Below, one piece after another: positions 1 to 21,900 of a DNA stretch of 64,000 nt (positions are counted from its first letter, which is position 1; each line of letters opens with the position of its first letter). This DNA is from Balanoglossus misakiensis (lineage: Eukaryota > Hemichordata). The translations under genes were made by a program, and so were the position numbers. A model generated the notes under the pieces. That model ran no database searches. It saw only the letters and a program-made list of their open reading frames with translations, and was not told where the DNA came from. Location of the stretch: positions 558,001 through 622,000 of the forward strand of contig CM082593.2 of assembly GCA_040954595.2 (NCBI GenBank), in the 5' to 3' direction.

Positions 1-47
1 TAAGAGTTGAAAAGTAGTACTAAAACAATCCCGCATTTTTATAACAG

Positions 48-2729
48 GTTTTGGAGCTGCCAGCGTTGTCATCGCTCTTACAGATGGTAAACTGAACGAT
101 GAGGATCTGGCCATAGAACAGGTAAGAGTCTTGGTACTCGAATCTAGCCTAGAGTCGTTGTGAGTTCAGCATTGAAGATTTTGTTGTACAAGAAAGTGAC
201 TTCACAGTGGAGACTCAGAGACGTGGTGTCAAATACATACTTTCCGTGTTACAGGCGAATAAAGCCAGGAATCTTGGAGCGACCGTGATAGCAGTTGGTA
301 TCGGGAACTTTGAAGAGAAACAACTCCGTCCAGTTGCCAATTACCCTCCGGAAGATTACATCTTTACAGGAGATACCTTTGATGATCTGGCTAATCTTAT
401 CGATAAGGTGATTAGACGTGACGTTCTAGACAATTTTTTTACTAATTGCGCCATTAGATACAGAAAGACGGACCTAATGACCATTGCAAAACGTACAGCG
501 TACATTTTTATGGAAACTCGACTATTTGGGTTTGTCTGATGGAAAATTGAAATATATTTAGTTTCACTTGATGTCTATTAATGATTTTCAGATTGTCGAT
601 CAGTCCTGCATTGAGATCCTGTCAGCGTCTCCCACAACTGTTTGTGCACAAGGTTGGTGCCATGTAATTAATCACGATAATGATAGAAGTTCCTAATTAT
701 CCATCTCGAATTTGTACAATCTCGTCTATTTATACGCTGATGACTCGATGGTTCATCGTCTTATTAGGCTGCTTCGCGGAAGGCCTCAATTCAAATCGAT
801 TCTTTTGTTTTTATCTAGAAAGCGCCCTCTATACAACTAACGGTGTATACGTTTTGTTTTATGTATCACTATTTCTTTGCCCGCAGAAAGTTTCTCTGTC
901 GCCTTGAAGGGTCGTGGATTCACCAAAACAGCTAACCTATCTATGGTAATGTGCAATTTCAAACTCAACGAAACGGAAAACCAAGGTATACAATTTCAAT
1001 ATACTCAAAGAAATGACTTTTTGCAACCATAATTACAGATCCCTCAGGGCCCAACACAATGTGAATAAATTACAACCTTACCTGCTTAATACTTTCATTG
1101 CTGACCTCATGATATTGAATTATTGATGTCCGTGTCTGTGATTTGCCGCAGTGGAGATACCAACCAAAATTACAGATGAATTTCTCATGTGTCCAGCTCC
1201 GAAGATACCAGATCCTAACAGGTAAGAGTAATTTCAAGTTTTTGTTTTCATCATTTGTCTAAAGTTTGAAATCTCACTGGTTGGGTTATTGTAATAACTT
1301 GGTTAATCTTTTTTTTTCACAGCTATGTACTTTTACAAGTCACTGTGAACGGACGCTCATTTATATCCAGCAATATCACAATCACTGCTGTGGAATGCAT
1401 TGAAGTAAGTCACAAAGATGGTTCATGGACCATATGAATTTCTATATCTAGTGATTCTGAGGAAAGTGTGTGTGTTTTCACTCTGAGATTCTACTCAAAA
1501 CACCACACAAAACAGAAAACTTACCGTGGTCTGCCTTGATGAATATAGGCCCGGTGAATATCTAACATGTCTTTTCTTCACCCGCACAGCCTGATTGGGT
1601 GGCCATGGGCGTGTCTCTGAGTCTGATATTCCTTCTTCTGGCACTGTTGCTGCTGTGGTGGTTTTGGCAGATCCTCTGCTGTGTTGTAAGTATATATGAT
1701 TGACTGATTTTATTCCTCTGGCTTGATCCTCAGTCTTGTATCACACATACTGTAGCCTGGAAATAAAACATAATTTATATCAGAAACAGAATAAAAACAA
1801 AACTACGAAATGAATCATGGGACTCATGTTACTGTGTACTGTATGACTGATTGACAGGTTGTAACCAAGGCAAAACCAAGACCTCTGGAGTCAGAACCAG
1901 AGAGCCCGGATGACAAGAACAAGTGGCCGGTCGTGAGTTCATCTTATTATGGTGGAAGGGGTGCTGGAGGAATGAGAAGGATGGAGGTGAGAACTAACAA
2001 ACTGATATTGATACATTCATCTCTTAAGCAAATTGAAGATTAAGAGTTTTGATGACATGGTTGTGTCTGTATTAACTGGAACATATAGACATGTTGCATG
2101 ACCTCATACACAAGTAACTATTCAGAAGCGAAGATGCATGCATTCTGTCCAACAGACAGATCCCTTGGAAGAGAAATGTTATTGTTATTATCAGCTTTTG
2201 TCAGTCTGGTCCTTTTTTGTCATTTTCCAGGTTGACTGGGGAGACAAAGGATCCACAGAGGCCGGAGCTAAACTGGAGAAGACAAACCACGCCAAAATAA
2301 CCATGCCTGAGGATGACTCTCTCCCCAATGGAAGAAGTGGACATGGGAAGAACTCCACCACATGTACTCAGACGATGAAGGTTAGAATAAGCTATTCAAA
2401 ATGGTGTTTTTATTGTACAGTGAAACTGGTCTTTTAAGGACACCTCTGGGACCAGAAAATCTGTCTTTTGTGTTTACAAAGGACAAACACAAATAAAGTA
2501 AATTTCTTTTTTTTAATCTAACAGTCAGCACTGGCTGCCTGTGTGGCACCCATAGTATCATTATATGAGCGTGTATCCGTCAGGAGACCACTACCAGGAG
2601 ACAAGGTAAGAAAACTTTAAATAGCTGTAACATTTTTTTGAGTGTTTAGCATGGCAATTTCACACTCTGAGCCAATCTTTTATTTTCTTGCAGGGTGTCT
2701 GTTTCTCCTTGAAGAGAGATTCCGCCTGA
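48..2729 (+). CDS. ANTXR: Anthrax toxin receptor-like single-pass adhesion receptor (ANTXR1/2 family), 3' part; 5' end outside window
   Basis: Host cell-surface receptor family that binds collagen and other matrix ligands through a von Willebrand A domain and couples to actin. Visible exons: 48-121, 255-407, 592-652, 887-985, 1152-1221, 1323-1404, 1590-1685, 1858-1986, 2231-2380, 2525-2605, 2694-2729; all phases agree and give 342 residues. Order: C-terminal half of the VWA domain ([11 protein letters not shown], then [12 protein letters not shown]), the ANTXR extracellular domain ([15 protein letters not shown], then [10 protein letters not shown]), a transmembrane segment in exon 1590-1685 ending [14 protein letters not shown], and a cytosolic tail with the family signature [16 protein letters not shown] followed by a block resembling KGSTEEGAKLEK. 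The tail stops soon after [12 protein letters not shown], so it resembles the shorter ANTXR2 ending and lacks the long proline-rich extension of ANTXR1. The signal peptide and the MIDAS DxSxS motif must lie upstream of the window. The gene converges with GFPT. Confidence 0.93.
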
Positions 2730-5292
2730 TTGGACGAAAGCTGCTGAATGAATGATTGAACATTCATTTGTTAAGACGTGCTGCATGATTGGTTCAGACT
2801 GGACAGATGCTCGTGCCATGTACATGTATTGCAGGGTTGTAAACATGGAAATAATATGTATCCTGTTGGGTCTGTTTTAGTGGCTTGCCCGATCTCTTTG
2901 TTGAAGAGATTGTAAGTGTGCGAGTGTGAATTCATGTAACACCGTGAATTCTGAAGAAAGAGTATTTGATTAAATCCTAGCTCAGAATTTCAATTTAACC
3001 CAACAACTATGCATGGTGTTTTCCTGACTATGTTAAAACAAACCACAAGTTTCTAGCAACAGAAACCTAACTGTAGAAATTTATGAACTATTTGAAGAAA
3101 TTTGTGGAGACAGAACATTTGTTAAATAATAAGTCAATTTATGGACTAAACTAGTTTGGCCGTGTAGGCCAAGACATCTTATATTTCAAATATAAAAATC
3201 CTTATAAATATTATCTTGAATTAAATATTAGGATATTGTATGTAATCCAGACTTTTATATTTATGAAATTTAGGAACAAGCTGCATTGTTATTAAGTAAC
3301 TTAAAGAGTATGTTAGAAGCGATGATGGTAGCAATCTTATCTGATCTCTGTGATGTCTGATGATTCCTTTCGTCAAAAATGCAAACACAGTTCCAATCAA
3401 TTATGAAATAGCTTTATTTTCCACAGAATCTGAAGATACAAATCATTAAAAGCCCCCAAGAAAGTTTGCGAGTGGCAGTTGAACTGTGATCGTGTCATTG
3501 TCATACTCCAAAGAACAGCCCGGTCACTCACAAGTCAGAACTGAATATAAAAAATTCTTTTAATTCCCCATCATTAAATCCTGCAGATACCAATCAAATA
3601 TTATGTCACAGAAGAAATCAATTTCTGTTCTAAAAATTCACAATGAGCCACACTTTTTGTGTGTGAATTGTCGGACCATACACACTCTTATTAGTCTGTG
3701 TTGGTTGAACCACAAATTTAAAATAAATTTTTTTCAAGCCTGCCAAACCAGACAGAGACATATCAAATCACAAAGTCAAGCCATACAATGAATTGTAAAA
3801 ATATTGACAGAAGCCACACAGAGTTATACGGATAAAACAGAAAATTCACTCAAATCTGCCAAGTTTAAAAGTATGTACAAGATATATTGTATTTTTCCCA
3901 ATCATGAAAAATTACTGCAAGAAAAAATATTATAAAAAATAAACTACACAAAAACTTTAAAAGCAAATAAAAAGCGTACCGATCAAGTATAACTGTTAGC
4001 ACTGATTTGACGTTTTTGTGGTTTTCTGCTCAAGTTGTTCACAAAGCAAAGCAAATGCTTTGTTTTGTTTTGTTGTTTACAGGCAAATATCTAGATCTGC
4101 AAACCTTCATTTCTACTGTCACAAATGTTCTCTCCTTGTCTGTATCATGTATGCATGCCAGTGTTGCCTAGTTACAAAGTAGCTCGACAAAACAATGACT
4201 GGCACGTCACTCACCACTTTTAATTCTCAAACCTGATTGGAGCAAATACCCTTTTGCTAAGAACACGTGGGAAATACACCTGTCAAATGTTGACAGCAGT
4301 TTACAAGAGTCCAAATTTTGAATTAATTTCACAGAAATTAACACTGTGTAATCCAGACACAGTTTTCAAACATGGACACTTGACTCCCAATTCATCTCTG
4401 TGATCGAAAATTCACAAGGTCGTTTCTCAGAAGGAAATGAACCATTCCATCTAGTATTAGCAGGAGTATTGTTTCCAAATCAGTTTTAAGAGAAAATACC
4501 ACTCAACCACTTCCTTTTTGACAACATGGACAAAGAGAGGAAACAGAGAAAACCAGATCACGCAGGTCTTACAACAGTCAACAGCAGGAATATTACAACA
4601 ACTAGAGTCTTAAAACCACAGAAACTGTTTTGATTAACGATATTTGTTTATAGATCTTTCAAATTGCACATTTCAGGGAGAAGTCAATCTGGGGTGTATT
4701 TTGGTTCGTGTTTGAAATGATTAAAATACGAATTTTCATAAACATGGCACAGGTTTTGCTGGAATGCACAGTTAGGATTGTACAATTCTTTCTCCCTGCT
4801 ACACAATTCCAATAAATGAACTATTTAGCTTCAGTTGAATCAAAGAAAAGTAAAACTTAGAAAATGAAACATTTTGTAATTATAGTAAAATGTTGTTTGT
4901 GATTAAAATGATATATTTGACAAAAACTATTTAATCTGCAGGTATGTATAAATATTTGTAGATGTGTGTGTATGTGTTTATGTGTAAAAATGTATGTATG
5001 CAAATGTTCTATAAAAGAGTAAGGACTCATATGTGTTTGTGAACACTCATCATCTAGAAAAGAAACAATTTACTCCAGAAGAAAAATGTCATGGCATTGC
5101 CAAGTTTTGGTCTGATCACAGCTTCTTGACACCCCAAAAAAATAGTTTTTACATAAAAAAGAATGATTTGCCAAGTCCAGAAATCTGAGCCACTTTTCAC
5201 AAGAGCTGATGATGGTTTCATTTCTAGATGGTGATAGTTCATGTCTCCTTGTTGAAAATTCATTTTTGAAGTAATTGCACAAAGGATGTTTT
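2730..5292. other. Convergent 3' UTR region between ANTXR and GFPT
   Basis: No coding exon is visible. ANTXR transcripts must end here; variant poly(A) signals ATTAAA occur at 2969-2974 and 3220-3225, and neither is decisive. The GFPT stop codon is at 5293 and the first good minus-strand AATAAA downstream is at 3413-3418, so the GFPT 3' UTR may be about 1.9 kb. The sequence is AT-rich with short homopolymers. Confidence 0.6.
3413..3418 (-). promoter_or_regulatory. Likely GFPT poly(A) signal
   Basis: TTTATT on the + strand reads AATAAA on the transcript strand. It lies about 1.9 kb past the GFPT stop and just beyond the probable end of ANTXR. Assigned by position only. Confidence 0.45.
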
Positions 5293-12293
<7,001 letters not shown>

Positions 12294-12709
12294 GTTGGCT
12301 TCACAGTTGCGACTTCAGCAGCTGGCCGATAATGTTTATGTACGTGGGCTACAAAGCTTGGCAGAGTGACTGAAAATACGTGGCAAGCCCTTCTATTTGC
12401 TTGGTACAACGCGGAATTTGATTGGACAAAAATTGTGGCGTTGGTGAAAGCGACAAATCAGAACATGCGTAATAAGTACCTAGGGATAGTCCTGCGTACA
12501 TGTTGACGTCATTAGCGTCGGACAAAACTATTAATGTATAGGGTGGTGTGGACACCGAAATCGAAGGGAGGGGATCATCATCACCACCACCAATGTTGAA
12601 AATGTATATTAAAGTTACCTTAGAGAGTAAAGTTGGACATCTAAAGATGCAAACAGGGCCGGGGATGGAAGTTCAAACCATAGACAATCACTGCATCAGG
12701 CAAACATTC
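12294..12709 (-). promoter_or_regulatory. Presumed GFPT promoter and 5' UTR; also the end of the NFU1 transcription unit
   Basis: Sequence upstream of the GFPT start codon, bounded by the putative NFU1 poly(A) signal at 12710-12715. No clear TATA box was recognised. NFU1 and GFPT run in the same direction, so NFU1 termination and GFPT initiation share this interval. Inferred from position. Confidence 0.4.
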
Positions 12710-12715
12710 TTTATT
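12710..12715 (-). promoter_or_regulatory. Likely NFU1 poly(A) signal
   Basis: AATAAA on the transcript strand, about 630 bp past the NFU1 stop at 13344-13346. The intervening 12,716-13,343 shows no coding exon and is taken as 3' UTR. Confidence 0.45.
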
Positions 12716-13343
12716 AAATGTTATCGCTTACAATGTAAATAATTAATATCATAAAGAGACAGGGTCCACTTGAAAATAAAAACCCTGTGTCTCCATCAAA
12801 TACTGTAGAATATGGACACACTTTTCCCTTGTCTGATGTATAAACTTATCTTTTTTTTCTGTAGTCTACCACAGTATCGAGCCACCTGTCCATAACTGAA
12901 ATATCACAAAGCAAACTATCCACTTATCACAGAACAAGTGAAAAACAGAAATGACTTCCCATAATGATGACACAAAAATAAATACAAACGTCGACAGTTA
13001 GACGTAATTAGTCTAAAGACATTCTCTTTGATACATTTTCATAAATTCTCTGCTATGACACTGAAAAAGACATGTCACTTTACAAGTTCGCCAACACTGA
13101 CCACAAATCGACTGTTTCTATGACCAGTCACTATTCATATCTGTCCCAAGATTTTTTGTCTAAATAAGAACACAAAAATGTCTGTTATTCTCATGTCACT
13201 GCATGCATCACTGCCATCAAATATATATGAGTCTCTGAAAAATTCATTCAATTCAAAAGCAGTGGCTAGTTACTTCAGTTTCCATGTCGTTTAAAATCTC
13301 CCCTATATACAGTAGAGTGAATTACGTTGCCGACTTCACATCT

Positions 13344-15776
<2,433 letters not shown>

Positions 15777-16239
15777 CTTTGTTGTGTAATGCACGATATG
15801 GTCGTTAGTGGCGCTCGTCCAAGGAAGACAGGAAGTTAAGAATTTTAATTTTTTTTATTCAAAACAACACTAGTCATTTATAGCTATTACTCATTCTGAT
15901 TTTTTTTAAAGATATGTCTAAATAACGCGAAAATGGTAGCGACTTTGACACAAACTGAAAGTTTTTGTTGGAGGAAACACTGCTAAACAAACAAACGTTC
16001 TGCAACCCTGACAACAAAAAGCCCAACAACAATCAGGTTATTTGGCGTTATTTCGCTAAGTTTAAGGTGAATTTGTAAATTCATCGACAGCAAAGAACGG
16101 AAGCAAAGTTGTATGCGTTCATCATAGTACAAAGTATCCAGTAATTCACTATTTATAGAAGGAACACGCGTTGAGTTTCCACAACCACTGGGCACTTCCG
16201 GGTTTGAGATTTGTTGACATTGATGATATCGGTAAAGAG
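15777..16239. promoter_or_regulatory. Divergent (bidirectional) promoter region between NFU1 and UPF0728
   Basis: Only 463 bp separate the two start codons. The NFU1 start lies in the context CCGCCATCTTT read on the + strand, a YY1-like or Kozak-rich word common at 5' ends of housekeeping genes. No TATA box is evident. Head-to-head layout and short distance support a shared promoter; this is inference. Confidence 0.5.
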
Positions 16240-16785
16240 ATGCCACAAAACGCAATAGTAACCATTAATTACGGACCATATGAATCATGTGGTTTAGTCG
16301 ATCATAGAACATCGAGATTAGAGGGTCTAGAAGGTAAGAGATACGTTCTACTAATCTGACATTGACAATTTTGAGTCACCTGTGTGTTGAGATCCATGTA
16401 CTTGGTACTAATCCATGTACCTGTACTAAAATGGTACCTTCCGTATTTGTTTTCTCATTTTTTTCAGCTTTGTTGTCAGGGGATGGTCACAAAGTTGCTT
16501 TCAATCAGATTGATGACTGGAATACAGTGGAATTGATTGTAAATGGTGAACTGATCTATAAATGTGATCAAAGAGATTTAGACTATGGTAAGTGGCCAAC
16601 TCTCACATAAGTTTCTTTTCATCTATGTACATATAGTTTGATTTCATCCTCTCCACGTGTTACATCAGTCAATGCTCTGACACTCAATGCATTGTTATTT
16701 TTCATTCATCTGTTGTGTAGGTGGAGATGGGCAACTTGACGAGAGATGTCACCAAGCGCTAGAAGCTGTCAGGAAGGCATACTGA
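16240..16785 (+). CDS. UPF0728 family protein (C10orf53 homologue), 92 residues, 3 exons
   Basis: Small protein family of unknown function. Exons 16240-16333, 16468-16587 and 16721-16785 join in frame to 92 residues, the usual family length. Recognisable family stretches are MPQNAIVTINYGPYESCG, LSGDGHKVAFNQIDDWNTVE, LIVNGELIYKCDQRDLDYG and a C-terminal GDGQLDERCHQALEAVRKAY. There is no signal peptide or membrane segment; the pattern is that of a compact soluble alpha/beta fold, but I infer no activity. An in-frame stretch continues upstream of the ATG, but MPQNA aligns with the start of vertebrate members. It diverges from NFU1 and converges with OGDH. Confidence 0.9.
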
Positions 16786-16922
16786 GAGAATTCTGTCATC
16801 AACCAGTGTCAAGATGTCTTTGAATGGAGCAAACTATTACATTTGTTTCCAGGAACTGAATTTTGCATTTTATTGTATCTATTGTAAATACTTTTTTTTT
16901 CAATTGTTAATGATCTATCTGT

Positions 16923-16928
16923 ATTAAA
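16923..16928 (+). promoter_or_regulatory. Likely UPF0728 poly(A) signal (ATTAAA)
   Basis: ATTAAA about 140 bp past the stop, followed by a T-rich stretch. Its partner on the other strand, the putative OGDH signal, is only about 120 bp away. Confidence 0.5.
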
Positions 16929-17049
16929 TTGGGTCTTTTTTTATTATATTCAAAATCTGTCATGTTTTTATTTCTTATCCCTGCCCCTTCGTGACAAATT
17001 GAGTTTGAGGATATAAATATTACAAGACAATTAGCTGTCAACAAATGTC

Positions 17050-18947
17050 TTTATTTCATAAAACACTACCAAGCTCTCACTGTAATGAGGGTTTTGAATT
17101 TTCTTGAAAACAGCATCAAGCCACTACACAAGACCTTATATTACTATACACAATAAAACATTTTTGCAATTACCCCAAGAGCAGAATAAACATTAAAAAT
17201 TGACTGATGGTAACCCCATCAACAGAACAGTAGACTGTTCTGATCAAATAATTTACAAAAAATACATTGTCATTCTTTATTGTCTGTACATGTCATGCAA
17301 CACAAATGTTACTCTGGTAAGTCATCGGTGTGTTATTCATTTATATGTCATTACAGGATACTTGAGCATGTATGGGTAGTATTATTAGCTCACGACATTT
17401 CAAACAATCCTGTTGCTATTAATCCCCCAAACAATAATAATTACAATCTGCTCAAATTGTCGAAATGAAAACAGGTATCCCACTGGATGGATATTCTGAA
17501 TTAAGTCAAAATTACAGTGAAATTGATTGAAACTTTTGACATTGGTGGATTTGATACAGAAGGCAAGCACATACCATTACAAGAGAAATTATACTCAACA
17601 ATATCATACAAAGCATCATGCATTAGAATAACAGTCACTTCTAATTGATATTACATGTATGTGGTAACCAATAGGTGGCATCTTGTTATAATGGAGTCAC
17701 CCAAGTGAAAATCTGTGATTGGTTAGATCTCAACTTTCCATGATAACTGTGGGTTAATTTGTATACCTTTAAATGAATGAAGAAATAATCATAAAATGGG
17801 TAAAAAGCTTACATGCCATGTCTATTGAAGTTGGCCACACAAAGCATCAATGTTCTCAATCTTGCACCTAGAAAATGATAACATAAGCAAACTCCTGCTT
17901 GAGATCTTTTGTCGAAAACGTAGGTTATACTTGTAAATTGTCAACAAAGGACAAAAAACCTCCACAGGGGACTGGTCCAAAACAATCTAATGGAAATTAA
18001 TCCCCTTGTAAAGTTAATTCACTGAAAATTTGTTGATCTGCTGTTAGCATAAAAATTCCACTAATAAAAGATGTATACATCATCAGGGCATTTGTTAATA
18101 TGATGGTATTATGTCATGGTATATATGCAATAAATTTGTTTAACATTTCCAAGAAAGTCAAAGCTTTCAAATATTTCTCAAATAATTTCACAGAAGATCA
18201 CAAACAACAGCAACTAAGGCTAAAAGGAGATTTACATGCAAGTATCTGTTAAGACCTCTCTGTAAGACACTGGCGACAAGCATGGATTTAAATAATTTAT
18301 TTATTCAAAACTGGCTACACCGACAACAATTCATCTTCCTCATAATATCCATGCATAAGATGCAAGTGGCACCATTGAGCGACCGGTGGACAATTCAAAA
18401 AATCTTTCTGTTCCTATACAACAAATCAAAACATCCTTCATTTGTTTGGCTGTTGGTGTCATGGAAGACAAGCTGGCTTCAATATCATTCTACAGCTGCA
18501 GTACTAACATGACAAACCCTTGTGGTTGGTGAGATCTCTAAGCCCTCCCTAACTTAAAACCGAACAATTTACAATAAAATTTAAGCGAAACAAAAAAGCT
18601 GACATGGGAAAATCGTGTGGGACATTTAAAATTTATAAAAGGCACTTGGTTCAAACGTACGAAGAGAAACAGAGTTGGCTAATTTGTCAAATGACAGCGT
18701 CTGTGCAGTAAAACAAGAGACCAGTCAGATTATCATTAATTGAAAATTTGTTGCTTGGGTTTCACATAGATTGTAAAGAAACCTTGAAATCATGCAGATA
18801 CTGAATTAAAAAGATTGACAGTTACAGGGTGTCCCTGCAGACACCATTTTTGAAGGATATTCTATGCTTGTATTTTTGAATAAACATGTGAAACATTTAA
18901 AATCTCAATGTACTGTTTCTCTCTCAGCTGGTTCCAGTGGTTTCCTC
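17050..18947 (-). other. OGDH 3' UTR with poly(A) signal at 17050-17055
   Basis: From the OGDH stop codon to a minus-strand AATAAA (TTTATT on +). No coding exon or family-like open frame is visible; the sequence is AT-rich. Extent inferred from the signal. Confidence 0.55.
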
Positions 18948-21900
18948 TTACAAAGACATGGCATCATTCAGGAAGGTGTCCAGTTCTTTCGTGTGGGTTT
19001 GTTTGTTTCCAGTTGCCGTGGAAGCAGCAGGTTGGCGACCACAATAGCTGTAAAGAACATGGTAAAAGAGCATGTGAATTAATGGTTGTAACCATCTGAG
19101 GTGTAAGGGGGTGAAAGGATTAAGTCACAAAGACACATCAACCTTTCCCGAAATGACAGCTTCTTACCGGAATCGTCTTTCTCGGTTAAGGGCAGTAGAC
19201 CAACGTGGCTGCACATAGCTCCAAGCGCCCATATTCTTGTGTTCTTCCTGAACCCACATCAGTTTGGCATTGAAGTACTTGTTGGTTTCTTCCTTCACCA
19301 AGTCAAATGGGAACGGTGCAATCTGATGAGAATTAAGGATAAATGTTAACGTTCTGACACTGGCCATTGCAGCATACAATTTGTATGAATGAAATTATCA
19401 AACATCTTCACAGGATGCTGAATTTCGCTGGTATTCTGAACAGGACTTCTGAAACTCACCTGTTCAATTCTGCTGATGGCAATATCACCGGTCAGTCCCA
19501 TCTCATCACGCCTTTTGATCAAATCGTAGTAGACACGTCCAGTACACAGAAGAAGTTTCTTGGTTGTCTCTGGATTCTCAGATGCAGGACCATCTTCAAA
19601 GTACATTCGCTGGAATTCAGTGCCTGTCGCAACGCAACAAAAAAACCTATGAAAATTCCTGATCAACCTGAAAAACATACATGGAGCCTTGTTTAACACA
19701 CAATATACATCTCCATTGAAACAAACAAAGTGACCAACCTTCTTTCATCTCATGCATGGAAGATCTTGCTTCAGGCAAACGAAGCAAACTCTTGGGTGTC
19801 ATCATGATCAGCTGGAAGAATTCAACACAAAGCGGTGCATGGTAAGTAGAATGCAAATAGCTTGAATGAACTTCATTGTAAATAGTTTGTATATTCATAC
19901 ATTCATGTCACACATTAATATACACATGAAGCAATGAGGAAACTATAAGATATACAAAACAAAACTCACAGGCTTTCTGAATGGTAATGCAATCTGCCTG
20001 CGCAGAGCATGGAAGTAGTTGGCAGGTGTACTGCAGTTCAGGATCTGCATGTTACAATGCTGCAGCTGCTGGATGGCAAACTGGTCGATGTCGTAATACG
20101 GGATGACGTCAGCATCATCGTTGCTCATCTGCAGGAAACGCTCTGGGCGAGCGCTAGAGTGTTCTGGACCCTAAAAGTTGAAAGTTGTAAAAAAGAATTT
20201 ATTGGAGTGTTGCTAAAGAACAGTGTTATGTCTATGTAGATTGCGTAAACCCTAAGACAGTAGTCAAATTTGATATTCAAGATGGCCGCCAGTCAAATTG
20301 TCTCAAAGTTGAAATTCAAGATGGCCACCACTCTCTGTGTTAACTCTATGGGAGAAAACTTTAGCAACAGCACAGTGTTACATACTTGTATTCAAAAGCC
20401 ACAACATTGCTTAGTTCACTTACCATGCCTTCATATCCATGGGGTAACAGCATAACCAGTCCACTCTGCCTGATCCATTTGGCCTGGCCGCTGCTGATGA
20501 ACTGATCAATGATGCACTGAGATGTGTTGGAAAAATCACCAAACTGGGCCTCCCAGCACACCAGGGCATTGGGGTTAGTCATGGAGAAACCAAGCTCAAA
20601 TCCTGAAATGGCAAAATGAAAGACAGTGGGAAAATGTAGACAGAAATATGCTACAATAATATCTCAACCTCATATACTGAAAACCATGTTTAAATTCTTC
20701 TAATTAAAGAAGTCTTGTATTAACAACTGATAAACTGACAGAAAATTATTTGCAGGCTCTCAGCCGGTTCAATAAATTCCTAAAGATCCTGTACATATAT
20801 CCATTGTAATCCCAAGCATCATTAAATTCTCATATCTGTGTTTTCATATCTGTTTCTTACTTACCCAGCACACCAAATTCTGACAGTGAGCTGTTACACA
20901 CAGTGTAGCTGGCTTGCTCCTTCCACAAATGATTCAATGGTACAGTTGTCACTTTATCTTTGGCTTGATGATGCAGTACATGATGACGATGACTGTGCAT
21001 TGAGAAAAAGTAGAGTTCATCAGAATAAATGCCAAAGATAGCACCGCAATAGGTCATTGCAATGTCCAGTATTCAAACTCAACAGCAACGGTTGGCCCAG
21101 CCCCTTTGAAAGCATTCTTCCATGCTATTACATTTGACAGATGGTAATCTTTGGTTGACTTTCCAGGAATCTTGTATTTACCTGAAGGTTCCTCTTTCAA
21201 CATCCTGACCACTTAACCTGACATGAATTCCATCCTTCAGAAGAGATCCAAATGCCATGGCTTCTCCAAGAGCCCAGTCAACTCTCTCGTTCTTGATGAG
21301 TTCACCTCTTGACTTGAGAATACGCTTCAGACCTGCCAGCAGAAGATGTTGGATTTGATAGTTATCACACAACGTCACGTCAACGTATCCAATCAAACAG
21401 ACATATTATATTTATCATCTGACTCTTAGAACCATACTTCATTAATCACAAAACCACACAGAAACAGACACAGACACACACCCCAAGAGACCATGACAAA
21501 ACTCAAATTCCGTACATCAGACAAAAATGGCTACAGACAATAGTTGGCATACAAAAACCATAGACACAAATCACATATAGAATGCCTTTTGCAGAACTGT
21601 CTATTAAACTCACCTCCATGTACTACAAAGTCGTGAGGCAAAGCACTAAAAGCTTTGCCAATGTGTTTCAGAGTCTCCATCTCCACACCAGTCTGCGGAT
21701 ACTGGAGTTCTACATCCTTGAAGAAACCTCTCCAAGGCGAGTCCAACCATTCACGATTCAGAATCTGTGTCTCTCTCTTTGCATTTACAAATGCCTCTTC
21801 GCAGATTCTATCGTAATTGGCCTCTTCTTCCTGTCATTGAGAAATTAAAAAAAAAATAATTTAAACACTACAAATTAAATAAAGTGAGCTTGTGACATTG

